Positions 50,701 to 60,200 of a stretch of DNA of 64,000 bases are shown here, in pieces. The DNA is from Neodontobutis hainanensis (Eukaryota; Chordata; Actinopteri; Gobiiformes; Odontobutidae), in the NCBI GenBank assembly GCA_024349245.1, contig JALDNG010000041.1:620001-684000 (forward strand), given 5' to 3'. Both the position numbers and the translations under genes were made by a program. How positions within the stretch are numbered: the stretch's first letter is position 1; each line of letters starts with the position of its first letter. The notes under the pieces are model-generated. The model worked only from the letters and a program-made list of their open reading frames with translations. It did no database searches and had not been told where the DNA came from.

Positions 50701-51652
50701 TGCACCACTGTTATATCATAGCAGCTGGGATATTTGTGTAGTTAGATTGGATGCTGGTGGTAATCTGTTACAAAGTTACAAATCCAAACCATCTGCCAAA
50801 ACACATCCCCAGTGACCTTTAGCTGGCTAACACCAGCATTAGACCTGCGTATGCACCAAGGCGTATGTGTAGCAACAGGCTTCTATGACTTTGAAACTTT
50901 ATATCACGTTATTGAGGCGACAGGAAAACAGAATTTATTTACCACTGTGTTAAAGCATCTTTTGGAGTTCCTTTTAAAATCTTCTTACTTACTTTTCCTT
51001 GTCTTTTATTTAGTCTTCTCGAGTCTTCATTTTCCACTGTAATTCATCTAAGCTAAATATTTGTTATGTTTCCGCAGGGGGATAGAGGCGCTCCTGGGCC
51101 TGCCGGACCACCAGTAAGATCCTTATTTATCTACAGTTATCTATACTGATGCCACACTTTTTTAAAACTGTTATCCTGAACAATTCAAAGCTTGAGAGAA
51201 GACAATACCACTGTATACTAAACATTGGAAGACGTGGTTACAATCACATTCAAAGTTGAAGTAAATAGTTTCTTGTACAATCTTAGCATTTACCTTTTGA
51301 GATAAATATATTCAACTGACTTAAACTATATTTTTGAGAGCTTCTTTTTTGTGTGTTTGACCTCAAGGGCCCTCCAGGTTCCTTCGATTTCCTGCTCCTG
51401 CTGATGGCAGACATTCGTAATGATATTGCTGACCTGCAGAGCAAGGTGTATGGCCGACCAATACACTCTCCCGAGGAGGACTTTCCCTCAGTCCCGGACA
51501 GCTGGAGTGACAGGGACCAGGACACTGTGGATATGGGCTCAGGTGAAGAATACAAAAACCACCATCCTCCTCCAAGAATAGGAGGTGCCTCCAAGAAAAA
51601 CCGTAAGAAGAAACCAACACAAGACCGAACAGACTTCGACTGGAGAATATGA
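35074..51652 (+). CDS. ccbe1: Collagen and calcium-binding EGF domain-containing protein 1 (complete, 11 exons, 408 codons)
   Basis: Joined exons: 35074-35177, 35268-35351, 45850-45902, 46052-46186, 46466-46603, 47576-47682, 48829-48937, 49006-49145, 50162-50197, 51078-51113, 51368-51652. CCBE1 is a secreted matrix protein that helps ADAMTS3 activate VEGF-C and is needed for lymphatic vessel growth. Visible: a short hydrophobic signal (PLLLTVTCVCF), a Cys-rich N-terminal part (YPCVKS...TCYRKKCCKGFKF), an EGF-like module, and a calcium-binding EGF module starting DIDEC at residue 126. Then come a short coiled stretch (SVLQLKQK), two Gly-X-Y collagen stretches separated by PDLSHIK, and the conserved GSFDFLLLLMADIRNDI block. 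Length is close to human (406, from memory). The start has A at -3 and gives the expected signal peptide. All introns are GT-AG except intron 7 (GC-AG). Confidence 0.96.
35268..35351 (+). CDS. ccbe1: ccbe1 exon 2: Cys-rich N-terminal segment
   Basis: 84 bp after a 17-T tract and acceptor tttacag; donor gtaact at 35352. It reads LEKCLKNNIATTTYPCVKS...TTCY, a close match to the mammalian IATTKYPC...TTCYR region. It ends in phase 2 of an Arg codon completed 10.5 kb away. Confidence 0.95.
44753..44813. repeat. (AAT)n microsatellite
   Basis: About twenty AAT/ATA repeats interrupted once by a G (ATAGTAAT). Located in ccbe1 intron 2. Confidence 0.95.
45215..45500 (+). mobile_element. LINE-1/Tx1-like ORF2 C-terminal remnant
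   Basis: An open frame contains CLLGHVPGALSAQKEIIHVL, MLARKAITSKWVGAWKALVS and LVALEKLRF. This resembles the C-terminal end of L1/Tx1-type ORF2 proteins (a CLLG...ARK.I...W pattern). It has no RT or endonuclease part left and lies about 350 bp before ccbe1 exon 3. Clade is tentative. Confidence 0.55.
45850..45902 (+). CDS. ccbe1: ccbe1 exon 3
   Basis: 53-bp exon reading KKCCKGFKFVLGQCIPE, acceptor ttttccag ending 45849, donor gtaggg at 45903. It is too short for most gene finders but is fixed by the frame on both sides and by near-identity to the mammalian segment as recalled. Confidence 0.95.
46052..46186 (+). CDS. ccbe1: ccbe1 exon 4: EGF-like module
   Basis: 135 bp, acceptor ttttttaag ending 46051, donor gtaagc at 46187. 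It reads DYDVCAGAPCEQQCTDHFGR, VVCTCYPGYRYDRERHR, ...EKPYCL, with six Cys spaced as in an EGF fold. It starts and ends in phase 1. Confidence 0.96.
46466..46603 (+). CDS. ccbe1: ccbe1 exon 5: calcium-binding EGF module
   Basis: 138 bp, acceptor aatag ending 46465, donor gtgtgc at 46604. It begins DIDECADRNTTVCSQICINS and continues GSYKCECEKGYFLEED. The D-I-D-E plus the later Asn and aromatic residues are the Ca-binding consensus. NTT is a possible glycosylation sequon. Confidence 0.96.
46604..47575 (+). other. ccbe1: ccbe1 intron 5
   Basis: GT-AG intron of about 1 kb with a gtgtgc donor. Frames here have no recognisable similarity, and no repeat was identified. Confidence 0.8.
47576..47682 (+). 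CDS. ccbe1: ccbe1 exon 6: linker and coiled segment
   Basis: 107 bp, acceptor ccctgtag ending 47575, donor gtaaac at 47683. It reads VHLFEKSDNVMNAETCSATC, then DDFHQIKMSVLQLKQK. The paired Cys and the LQLKQK end match mammalian CCBE1. It ends in phase 0. Confidence 0.95.
47683..48828 (+). other. ccbe1: ccbe1 intron 6
   Basis: GT-AG intron of about 1.1 kb. A SINE/LINE tail fragment lies at 48698-48754; otherwise nothing recognised. Confidence 0.8.
48698..48754 (+). mobile_element. SINE/LINE 3'-tail fragment
   Basis: Contains GTCGCTTTGGATAAAAGTGT followed by CTGCTAAATGACTAAATGTAAATG. It is the same 3' tail as in the SINE at 3925-4144, here on the + strand. The tRNA head is absent, as expected for a 5'-truncated copy. 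Confidence 0.75.
48829..48937 (+). CDS. ccbe1: ccbe1 exon 7: start of collagen stretch, GC donor
   Basis: 109 bp after acceptor tctttaag. It reads MAVLSNMAEIPEQMTNVKVL and then GPPGLPGPPG. It ends CCTCCAG followed by gcaagt, a GC donor with otherwise ideal consensus. Reading on without splicing hits TGA within three codons, so splicing is required here. Confidence 0.9.
48938..49005 (+). other. ccbe1: 68-bp GC-AG intron in ccbe1
   Basis: The donor is AG|gcaagt and the acceptor is ttgttgcag. The exons join in phase 1 to give PPGEPGP, keeping the Gly-X-Y register. No GT donor in the vicinity preserves both the frame and the triplet register. Confidence 0.88.
49006..49145 (+). CDS. ccbe1: ccbe1 exon 8: main collagen-like stretch
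   Basis: 140 bp, acceptor ttgttgcag ending 49005, donor gttagt at 49146. Gly-X-Y repeats (EPGPQGLKGQKGHLGPPGPP, GPRGFMGPVGP) are followed by TPDLSHIKRGPRGPV. The PDLSHIK interruption is a CCBE1 signature. It ends in phase 0. Confidence 0.95.
49146..50161 (+). other. ccbe1: ccbe1 intron 8
   Basis: GT-AG intron of about 1 kb between collagen exons. No recognised repeat or gene. Confidence 0.8.
50162..50197 (+). CDS. ccbe1: ccbe1 exon 9: 36-bp collagen exon
   Basis: Twelve codons, GITGAPGRDGLK, acceptor ttcttacag ending 50161, donor gtaaga at 50198. Phase 0/0, four Gly-X-Y triplets, as in the mammalian GAPGRDG segment. Confidence 0.93.
50198..51077 (+). other. ccbe1: ccbe1 intron 9
   Basis: GT-AG intron of about 0.9 kb separating the two 36-bp collagen exons. 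Nothing else recognised. Confidence 0.8.
51078..51113 (+). CDS. ccbe1: ccbe1 exon 10: 36-bp collagen exon
   Basis: Twelve codons, GDRGAPGPAGPP, acceptor tccgcag ending 51077, donor gtaaga at 51114. Phase 0/0, four Gly-X-Y triplets. Confidence 0.93.
51368..51652 (+). CDS. ccbe1: ccbe1 exon 11: conserved C-terminal block and stop
   Basis: 285 bp including TGA at 51650-51652, acceptor cctcaag ending 51367. It reads GPPGSFDFLLLLMADIRNDI, ADLQSKVYG, an acidic stretch with DMGSGEE, then a basic end (KKNRKKKP...DFDWRI). The MADIRNDI helix region is strongly conserved in CCBE1; the basic tail differs from the mammalian end I recall. Confidence 0.95.
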   Translation, partial: GPPGSFDFLLLLMADIRNDIADLQSKVYGRPIHSPEEDFPSVPDSWSDRDQDTVDMGSGEEYKNHHPPPRIGGASKKNRKKKPTQDRTDFDWRI

Positions 51653-52030
51653 GGAGGGATAAATTTATGTTTTATAAGGCAGATGTAAATAATAAACTGG
51701 CTATATTTTATTTAACGGTTTGTAAACAGAATGTACTGTATCTATGTTGATCACAGATGTTTATTTTTATATGTATGATTATACACTATGCAAGAATTTC
51801 TGCACAACCTCTTTTCAGTTGATTCTTTCCACTTCCGACACGCAACTTTTCATAATCAACATTCTTCACTACAGTGACTGAAAGTGAAAAGCAAACCAGA
51901 TCCTGTGATTATATCTGTGTTGAGCTCATTTGAACTCTTTGGTACTTTTTTACTATTATCCTACAGTAATAAGAGGATATGATGTTTACATTGTTTTGTT
52001 TAATAAATGATTAAAAGCAAAAGCGCAGTC
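51653..52030 (+). other. ccbe1: ccbe1 3'UTR
   Basis: Canonical AATAAA occurs at 51691-51696, very close to the stop, and at 52002-52007 with ATTAAA just after. The second is the more likely main site, giving a 3'UTR of roughly 370 nt. The exact end is inferred. Confidence 0.55.
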
Positions 52031-53219
52031 AGCATTAAGATGTAAAGGTATAGAATTCTGAAAAGTTCAGTAAAAGCACAACAACTCCAAAACAAAATAC
52101 AAATCACATACAAACTGATTTGTTAGAAAGTCTGCATCCTTTTCATGACTTTGTGATGATGATAATGAATTAAAGCGTGAGAAAAAATCGGTTTGTTCTT
52201 CTATAACAAAGTCTGAAACTAAAGCGTTGGTTAAAAAAATCCTCACTAGATCAATTGACAGCCACCAGTCATGAAATTTACCATTTAATTCTTTACACAC
52301 GTGGGGAAATGTACTTACCGACTGTGTCCACAAGAGGGAGCCCCGGTTCAAAAAATATTCAGGTAATATCTTGAATGTTGAGTTTTTATTAGGCTATGTC
52401 CTCGTGACATAAGGTCTGTTTTTGTCTCATAAGTTGCCTAAACATGGCATGTAGAATAATGTTAACCCTGGCTGGTACAGAGCTGCTTAATTTTGACGTA
52501 ATTTGTTCTTTCAAGCATTATATGTTTTTTATTCAGTCTACATGTGTCTTTTTGATGGTGGCAAATAGGTTGTTAGGTTTTTAATATGGATGAATGTGCG
52601 GACAGCGGAGAGCTTTTTTATCACGTACTCTCACGAGAGTCTTTTGCCCAAGTGTGTGGCTATAATTATGAAGCTGTATATTTTCTGGTTACAAAATGTT
52701 GCTCTAACGTAACTATGTTTTACCACATTCGACACTTACCTGCAGTACACCTCTGTGTCCACTGGGTGACACTCATTCAGCGCTGTATGTGAACTAATGG
52801 ACAGGAAACTAAACGAGAGTTCAGTGTTGATTATAATGGCTTTGCGTGGGTAATTGTTGGTTTTATTAGTATGTTAAGCGTTATCTGTATTAAAACTGGT
52901 AGATAGACATTTCTAGATCAAGTAAGAGGACAATAGACTGCTACAACCAGACGTGCATTTATGTCTGTTTGATATGATCATATAGCCTAATAAAATTGTT
53001 TAGAAGCTTTTCCTCATATATGACATGATGTATACTTGATGCATTTGTTTTACAACCAACTTATCAGAAAAAAGACAGTAGCCTACATCATTATTAGCTT
53101 TTTTAATGAGAGGCCTGTTTGAACCATTTTGCATGCAGCAGAAAAGAAAAGAAATATAACCAAAACTTGGCAATACATTTCTCTAAAATCCTTTCTGGAA
53201 GTAATTAATCACAAGAGCA

Positions 53220-54450
53220 AATATTTAGTGAAGTGCCCCCTTGTTCCTAATTATCTGTCCCTGCTTGCACCCTTCATTATTTAGAACTAGCCACCAAGAG
53301 ATGCACGCTGAAAGAGAACCACAGTAGTACACTCCATGGCTTGCCTTCAAAAGAAAAAAATGTTTATAGTAAATGAATGACTGCATTATAAATGCCTTAA
53401 TGAGGTAATTTTATTTGTAGCGACTGTTTGAAACAGACGGGAAAGCAAACAGAAAGGGAGGATAGAGAAAATTAGTGTTACCCAATTCATTAATTAATGC
53501 ATCAGTGTGGGCAGCAGATTAACTGCCCCAAAAATCCTCCATTCAAGGAAGATTACGGTGGAAAAAATACATTGTTGCCCTGCTACGTAATTAGAAGACA
53601 GTGCAAATTCAATTCTAATGAGGCGAAAGGCACCCCTTCAACATACATCCCCTATTTCCCTCCATGAAAGGCTAGGCTCTTGTTGAGGCCTAAGTTTAAG
53701 GAAGTATTGAGAGTGAAGGAGACAATAATGAGAGATCGGCTTGGCCCTGAGTGCTTTATATGCTGCAAACAGGTAAAGGGGATTGAATGGCTCTTTTTCT
53801 GGGACTTCTGGGGGGCCTGTCTTCCCAGCACAACAACACTTGGCCCTGAGAAAAGGGTCCGCTGAGGAGCCTGGAGAGTGAATGGACCTGTGCTGCAGCG
53901 GGTCACACTGAATGGCCACAAGTTCTTCAATGATTACAAACTGTTGTGCCGGCCGAGTACACACACATATACAAACACACACAGCCGCACATGTAGATTT
54001 CACCCTTCCACCTCTCCCTCTCATTGAGTTATCTTTACTTAGGCTTTGTCTCCTCTAATTGGAGCTGATGAGGGACTAATTGGTAGCTTTTTTTTTTTAC
54101 AACACCCAGTACTTCAGCAATGGCAAGCTGGGGAAGGCAGCATGAGCGGAGTTAATGAGAGGCTTGGCACGAATAAAAGCTTTAAAATGGGCCCGTTTCA
54201 CAGAATAGGAGAAAAGGAAAGTTTGAGGATAGTCTTTGTGCCATCTACATCGTTCAGTCATGTGCAGGTATCTGAAAAGACCAGTGGTGGAGGGCACACA
54301 ACGATGGCTGAAACATTGGGCACTTGTGCGCATAAAGGGATCTGTTCTGTATTGTTTGGGGGCCCATCGTTTAGTGTGTCTGCTAGTAATGGGAAAGGGC
54401 TGCTCCCCGAATGAATGTGGCAAAGTCCTGAGTGGCCAGTAAGTGCCCTC
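53220..54450. promoter_or_regulatory. candidate conserved non-coding element cluster
   Basis: The block is compositionally distinct from its surroundings and contains no transposon or protein signature. It holds homeodomain-type cores (for example ATTCATTAATTAATGC near 53487-53502, CTAATTGG at 54055-54062, ACTAATTGG near 54075). Overlapping open frames on both strands reflect its higher G+C rather than coding. Regulatory role and conservation are inferred, not tested. Confidence 0.4.
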
Positions 54451-56984
54451 TTCGCTGGACCACACTGGACTGTTTTGAAGAATTTTAAAATAAAGGTTTG
54501 TCATTGTTAATAGCGAGCATGCGGCTTGTGCACACAGATCTGAGTCAACAAATAGTCCAGCAGCAAGGGTAGTCTACTTTATTAAAACCTGAAAACTCAT
54601 CTCATTATTGTTTCAAATGATGATAAGTAATTAGCCTTGTGTGTGTCTCTGTGAGTGCCGCTCCAAATCATGCAACGCTACAGACGGACAGTTCTCAAAT
54701 CAAGCTACTGTGGTCAATTTAAAGGGGTTTTTGAGAGTAATGTTTAACAAGCTAAAGGAAAAGTCTAACAATGGTAAAAAAAATTGGAGAGAAAAGTAAG
54801 ATACATGTTAAGAATCATTCTCATACTAGCTATATTCATGATTACTGTATTTTACTAGTTGAGCAGATAAAACATAGCAAACAGCAATGAACCAATCCAC
54901 AGATAGCAGCTAAACACAGGGAAAAACACCACTGAAGTTATGTTTTAATGTGGAGATTGTGCTCCTAAAGTGAGCTCAAGTAACTCAGTGAGTAGCAGAA
55001 AACGGTCACACTAGTTTGAGAGTGACTAGTGATACAGCACACTTTGTTCCTGTGATAATGATTTGCATTTGGTATTTTCTGGTTTCAATAAACACCATTA
55101 AGCAGCACGCTTAATTTAACTAAGCCTTGGTGTGACAGCAGGAGAGGACAAGCAACTCAACCCTTCTTCCTGATGTGACATATTAGCCAGATGACCTGAC
55201 CCTCCAGAAACCTAAATGTTACAGTTGGTAATAGTAGTATGTTCAGAAACCATCAGTATTAGTTAAAACAAGAAACAGAACACACTGCAGGATTCTATAC
55301 TTTACATATTTTTTGCCAATCCCACTGTTCTTTACTTCTCTGTATAATTCTCTGGCCAAATGTTTGTGCTGACTCATGTGATGCTCTATTCAAAGCCACA
55401 GTGACCTACTGACATCTTACAAATTGCCTTTGTCCACATCTAAACAGATCTATTAGCATTGCTTTTGTTATTTAAATCTTACATTTCCTGACAATTAGTG
55501 AGATTTAATTCTCCAAAGAGGACTTCCTCAGACAAAGAACACAGGCTTCTACTTTCTCTGCTCTTGACATTCACTCGTGTATTTTCTGAACTGAGTTTGG
55601 TGGTTAATCATGACATTTTGTAACAACAGTAACACCAGAGAGAAGCTGAAGAAGAAGGAGTATTTTTAAAGACTGTACTTTGGCCTGTTTTAATAATGAC
55701 AAATGTAGGAAAAAGTCTAGACTTTAGTTTAACCGTTTGCTTTTGTTTCAGCCATTTTCATCGTATGTTTAAACACAAACTCTATGGGGCATCTGCCCCT
55801 GGGCATTTGCAGATGACTTGTAACAATAGACAAATCCCCTGATTTGTGTCACAACAATTGCTGTTGTCTTCTCTGGTTGTTTTCTGAACCCGTAATCACA
55901 GGCCCCACAGAAAGCGATGTTAAGCCTGCCGAGGTAAGAGGAAGAAGATGCTGAAAAGAAAGTGGCTGGCAAATAATCGTGTCATCATCCATCTCCCACT
56001 GAGACTTTGAAACTGCAGTGAAAAGTCCCTCAGCCAGCAGGACTATGTCAGCTGACCTTTGACAACAACACAGAAACAATATGGCAACTCACTGAAGATG
56101 CAACATGGAGCTGCACTTACAATGTGTCTGCTGCTTGCTAAAGCTACAGGCAATATTTAAGGCATGTTAAACTTCTCAAAATGTTTCGAAATTCAAAATG
56201 TTGGCCAACCATTTCTCTGCTGTAATAAAAGCTTGTAACTTCACTTTTCTATAGCAGCAGGAAGCAGGCTTGCACTAGCCCTAATATACCTGAGGGAGGA
56301 CATCTTTGAAAACAATGTTTTTTTGAGTTGAGAAATGTGGGTTTCAACAAAATCATCACCTATGATTTATTTGGATTTGCTCAATGACAGAACACTAAAT
56401 GGATAGCATTATGTAGGCCTATAAATAAGCATGAATTGTTTATGTATAGCCCACATAGAATAATATATTCATAGAGACCTTTCATTTAGTCTGCAAAATA
56501 CATCTATCCATTATAATCCAGGCTACTCGTCATGCTCAGCTAATGTGTCATGTGTTATAATAGTGCATCATTATAACACATTTATAACTGTCTACACACA
56601 CAACAACAACCAGCCTTTTGCCTACAGTTTAAACATTAAACATGTGCATTTATAATAGTATATATTCAACACTGACAAGATTGACACACCACAGTCACAG
56701 CTGCAGCCTCCTCCGTTTTAGACCTGCTTTTTCCATTTTGTTCTAAAACCAGGTCTGTTAATAACACTAGACTCAACTCTATGTAATCCCCCCCAAAAAT
56801 ACAATAAAATAAACCAAAAAACACACTTCTTCTGTGCTGCAGAAATCAGAACAAAAATAGTGCCTAACCTGACAGAACACGTTTAATGAACAGAGTTATT
56901 AACCACATTATTGTCTGACTGCACTCGTTTTTGAGACACTAACATTTGCAAGACTCAGTTCTGAATCAAACGGCACCGAAAACC

Positions 56985-57067
56985 GACCAATGAGAAAACG
57001 CCCTGTTGGCCTACAGACATCCCGTCATGCCCCTGGTCTAGCGCTACGTCAGCAGTGCTGTTGAAAC
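56985..57067 (+). promoter_or_regulatory. lman1: lman1 proximal promoter with ERSE-like and CRE-like motifs
   Basis: CCAAT at 56987-56991 is followed after nine bases by CCCTG, a 3-of-5 match to the CCACG half of the ER stress element (CCAAT-N9-CCACG). TACGTCAG at 57045-57052 is the complement of a CTGACGTA ATF/CRE-type site. Mammalian LMAN1 is induced by ER stress through such elements. The sites lie within 85 bp of the start codon. Confidence 0.4.
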
Positions 57068-57287
57068 ATGGCGGTGTCCATAGCACGGCGCCGGGCTGTA
57101 AATGCTCCTGTGTTGATAATAACTTTTCTCACAGCGGTAATATTTCCCTGCAGCGTCGCTAACGTGGCCCCGGGTGCTTCGGCGTCAGAAGACTTTCCTC
57201 ACCGCCGGTTCGAGTACAAATACAGCTTCAAAGGTCCACATCTGTCTCAGACCGATGGCTCTATTCCTTTCTGGATTCACACTGGAA
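57068..57287 (+). CDS. lman1: lman1 exon 1: start, signal peptide, lectin domain start
   Basis: It begins MAVSIARRRAVNAPVLIITF and reaches FPHRRFEYKYSFKGPHLSQT and PFWIHTG. The ATG has A at -3 and G at +4. Donor gtaagt at 57288, phase 1. Confidence 0.95.
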
Positions 57288-60200
57288 GTAAGTTTGTATC
57301 CAGCTGTCAGCCTCTCAGTTTTAGGAACACGCTCGATGTGTTGATGTGACAAAGATGAAAGGCTACGGGAAAGTGTGAGTGTGTGTGGTGGACTTCATTC
57401 GAAACGGCACTTTTCGAGGCCTTTTGGATCTTGCATCACACGTAAAAGTATTGACATTAGCATTTACAAAAGCTTCTTCAGATTATAGGCTGCATTGTTT
57501 TACCAGTGGCCACATCGGAGTGTGTTCTTAGTTCATTTGCATGTGTGTTTGAACAACAACCTTTGGAATGTTTTCTATCTCGTACAGAGATTGTGATAAT
57601 CAGTGGGCAATGATCAGAGAGCTAAGTTCAATCTCTGTGTTTGCTCGCACTCAGTTGTTGTGTTATGTGGCTACACAGAGGGTAGTCTGTACCATTAGTG
57701 TCTAATTCTGAAAGGTGTATTATTAGTGTGATCTCCAGAGTTTACATTTCTTATACTGACTTTCAGACCAAGGGTTTGTCTTTTCTTCTTTCAAGATGCC
57801 ATTCCCAGCTCTGATCAGGTACGCATTACACCATCCCTCAGGAGTCAGAAAGGCTCTGTGTGGACAAAAAACAAAGTCAACTTTCCACATTGGGAGACCG
57901 AAGTGACCTTCCGAGTATCTGGCAGAGGCAGGATGGGGGCTGATGGACTGGTAAGGAAGTGTGCAACGTTGGTTTGGATTAATTACAGACAATCGCTGAT
58001 AACGTTTGTGTGTTACTGGTTATGACTCAGAAAAGACTAAGTTATTCCAGCAGATCTATAGTAGAAATGTGGAAAGAAGCTGAAATGCATTCCCTTATCT
58101 AACAGGCGTTTTGGTTCACTGCTGAACAAGGACTGGACGGTCCCGTATATGGCGCTGCTGACAAATGGAACGGAGTTGGAGTTTTCTTTGACTCTTTTGA
58201 CAATGATGGCAAGGTTAGTGTCAAGGTTACATTCAAAAAACTTAACATTTACGAAATATTTAATAAGTGAGTGATTGTTTGGCACTCACTTCCCGGACTC
58301 AGAATCCAGGACACTATTTGAGAGGCTCTTATCGACTTAGTCCTACAAGTTTTTCAAATGTACCACTTTTCTACAGTTACTTTTGGCTTTTGGGCAACCT
58401 ACAATTGTTGTACAACCAGACAAAAATACATTTAGTGATTTGAGTATGTGTAAAAACAATCTTCTGTTTGGTTTGCTCAATCTTTTTTATTATTAACAAA
58501 CGTATATATAAGAATGAATGTGTTTTCTTGTATTTGATTTGTCGTGCAGAAAAATAATCCAGCTATTATGGTTGTGGGAAACAATGGCAACCTTGTTTAT
58601 GACCACCAAAAGTAAGTAAACAGCTCTTCCTTTTTTGATGTCGCCAACTTAAATTTTAACAACTTAAAGAAGATTAGGAAATGTGATTATATTTGCTTGG
58701 AAAGTAAATAATCCTCCGCTTTCCTAATCTCCCCTGGGACAGTGAAAGCTTTAAGTGACTTTTCCACTGCCATACTGTTGCGTCTTGAAAATCATCAACC
58801 TGTTTTGAATTCTCCCAAAATACATGTTTACAAAAACATTTGCAAGGACATGTTTTTACTTGATAATCTCATAATAAATGTATATTGTGACATGTATGTG
58901 ATAATTTCTATCATATAAAGACGATACTGCTTTTGACTAAAACATTTGAACACAGTGATGGCACCACACAAGCCCTCGGGACATGTTTACGAGACTTCCG
59001 TAACAAACCCTATCCAGTCAGGGCCAAAATAACATACTACAAGAAGACGCTGATGGTAAGTAAAACGGTTATTGTCCGAGATAAACAATATAATGTGTAT
59101 GAAAATGTGTTTTTATTGTTGCTCTGACTACAGGTGATGATCAACAATGGGTTTACTCCAGACAAAGAGGATTATGAGTTCTGTGCAAAGGTGGACAACA
59201 TGATTATTCCCAGTGAAGGGTTCTTTGGTATTTCTGCTGCTACTGGTGGCTTAGCAGGTTTGTTTTAAATGTGATTAGTACTAATAAACAGTTTTTACAT
59301 TTAGGGCTGTGTACAATATTCAGTCAATATTGTTTTTTTACTCTGTTTTTTAGATGACCATGATGTTTTGTCCTTCTTATTATTCAGCCTCACAGAGCCA
59401 GGGCAGGAACTGGTACTGCTTTTGATTTAGGCCAACCTGTTTTCTGTTTATTCTTTAATCTTTTGCAAGTATTACTTTTTGATGTTTTTGTCTTTCACGT
59501 TGAAGCCTCCACCTGAAGCAGAAATTCCCAAAGAAGAGAAGGACAAGTACCAGGAGGAATTTCAGAACTTTCAACAAGAGCTCGACAAAAAGAAAGAGGA
59601 GTTTCAGAAAGAGCACCCAGACGTCCAAGGAGAGCCAAGTTAGTTTCGCAAAGATTAAAAGTCCTAATTTATTTACGACTAAAGCCAATATGTGCTGACA
59701 GTATGGCCTCAGTGCTTTTACTAAGTCTGTATCCTGTTTAGTCGAGGACTTGTATGAGACTGTGAATGACCGGGAGATTCGTCAGGTGTTTGAAGGCCAG
59801 AACCGGATCCATTTGGAAATCAAACAGCTTCATAGACAGCTTGCCATGATCCTGGATGAGCAGCGTCGCTATGTCTCCGTTATTACTGATGAGGTTTCCA
59901 AGAGAGGGACGCACGCCGAGTCAGGACAGGTGGGCAAACGGCAACCTGGAAATGAGCTCATATGGAGAAAGGGAAATGTAAATGTAAATTGTAAAGGGTG
60001 TTTATTCTTTTTCAGCCACAATAACCTTGTTAACTTCTGTTGATAAGTCCATTCTCATAAACACGTGATAACCCTGAAAGAGTTTCTGTGACTGCTTTAT
60101 CGAGCCACTCGTGTTTACCCTTTAGACCTATTTGCTGTGCTTGTGTTCCAGGTGGATCCCAGTCAGCAGCTGAGCTCCATCATAGCAACTCAGCAGGACG

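Larger units (their letters stand above)
52031..57067. other. ccbe1-lman1 intergenic region
   Basis: About 5 kb with no gene recognised. It is AT-rich except for 53220-54450, which is G+C-richer, non-repetitive and open in several frames without any protein similarity; that block is listed separately. Two adjacent short inverted repeats lie at 55830-55867. Confidence 0.65.

Noticed and set aside
54097..54504. 135-codon minus-strand open frame, with others of 122 and 128 codons nearby
   Set aside because: No domain, no repeated codon bias and competing frames on both strands; better explained by higher local G+C in non-coding DNA.
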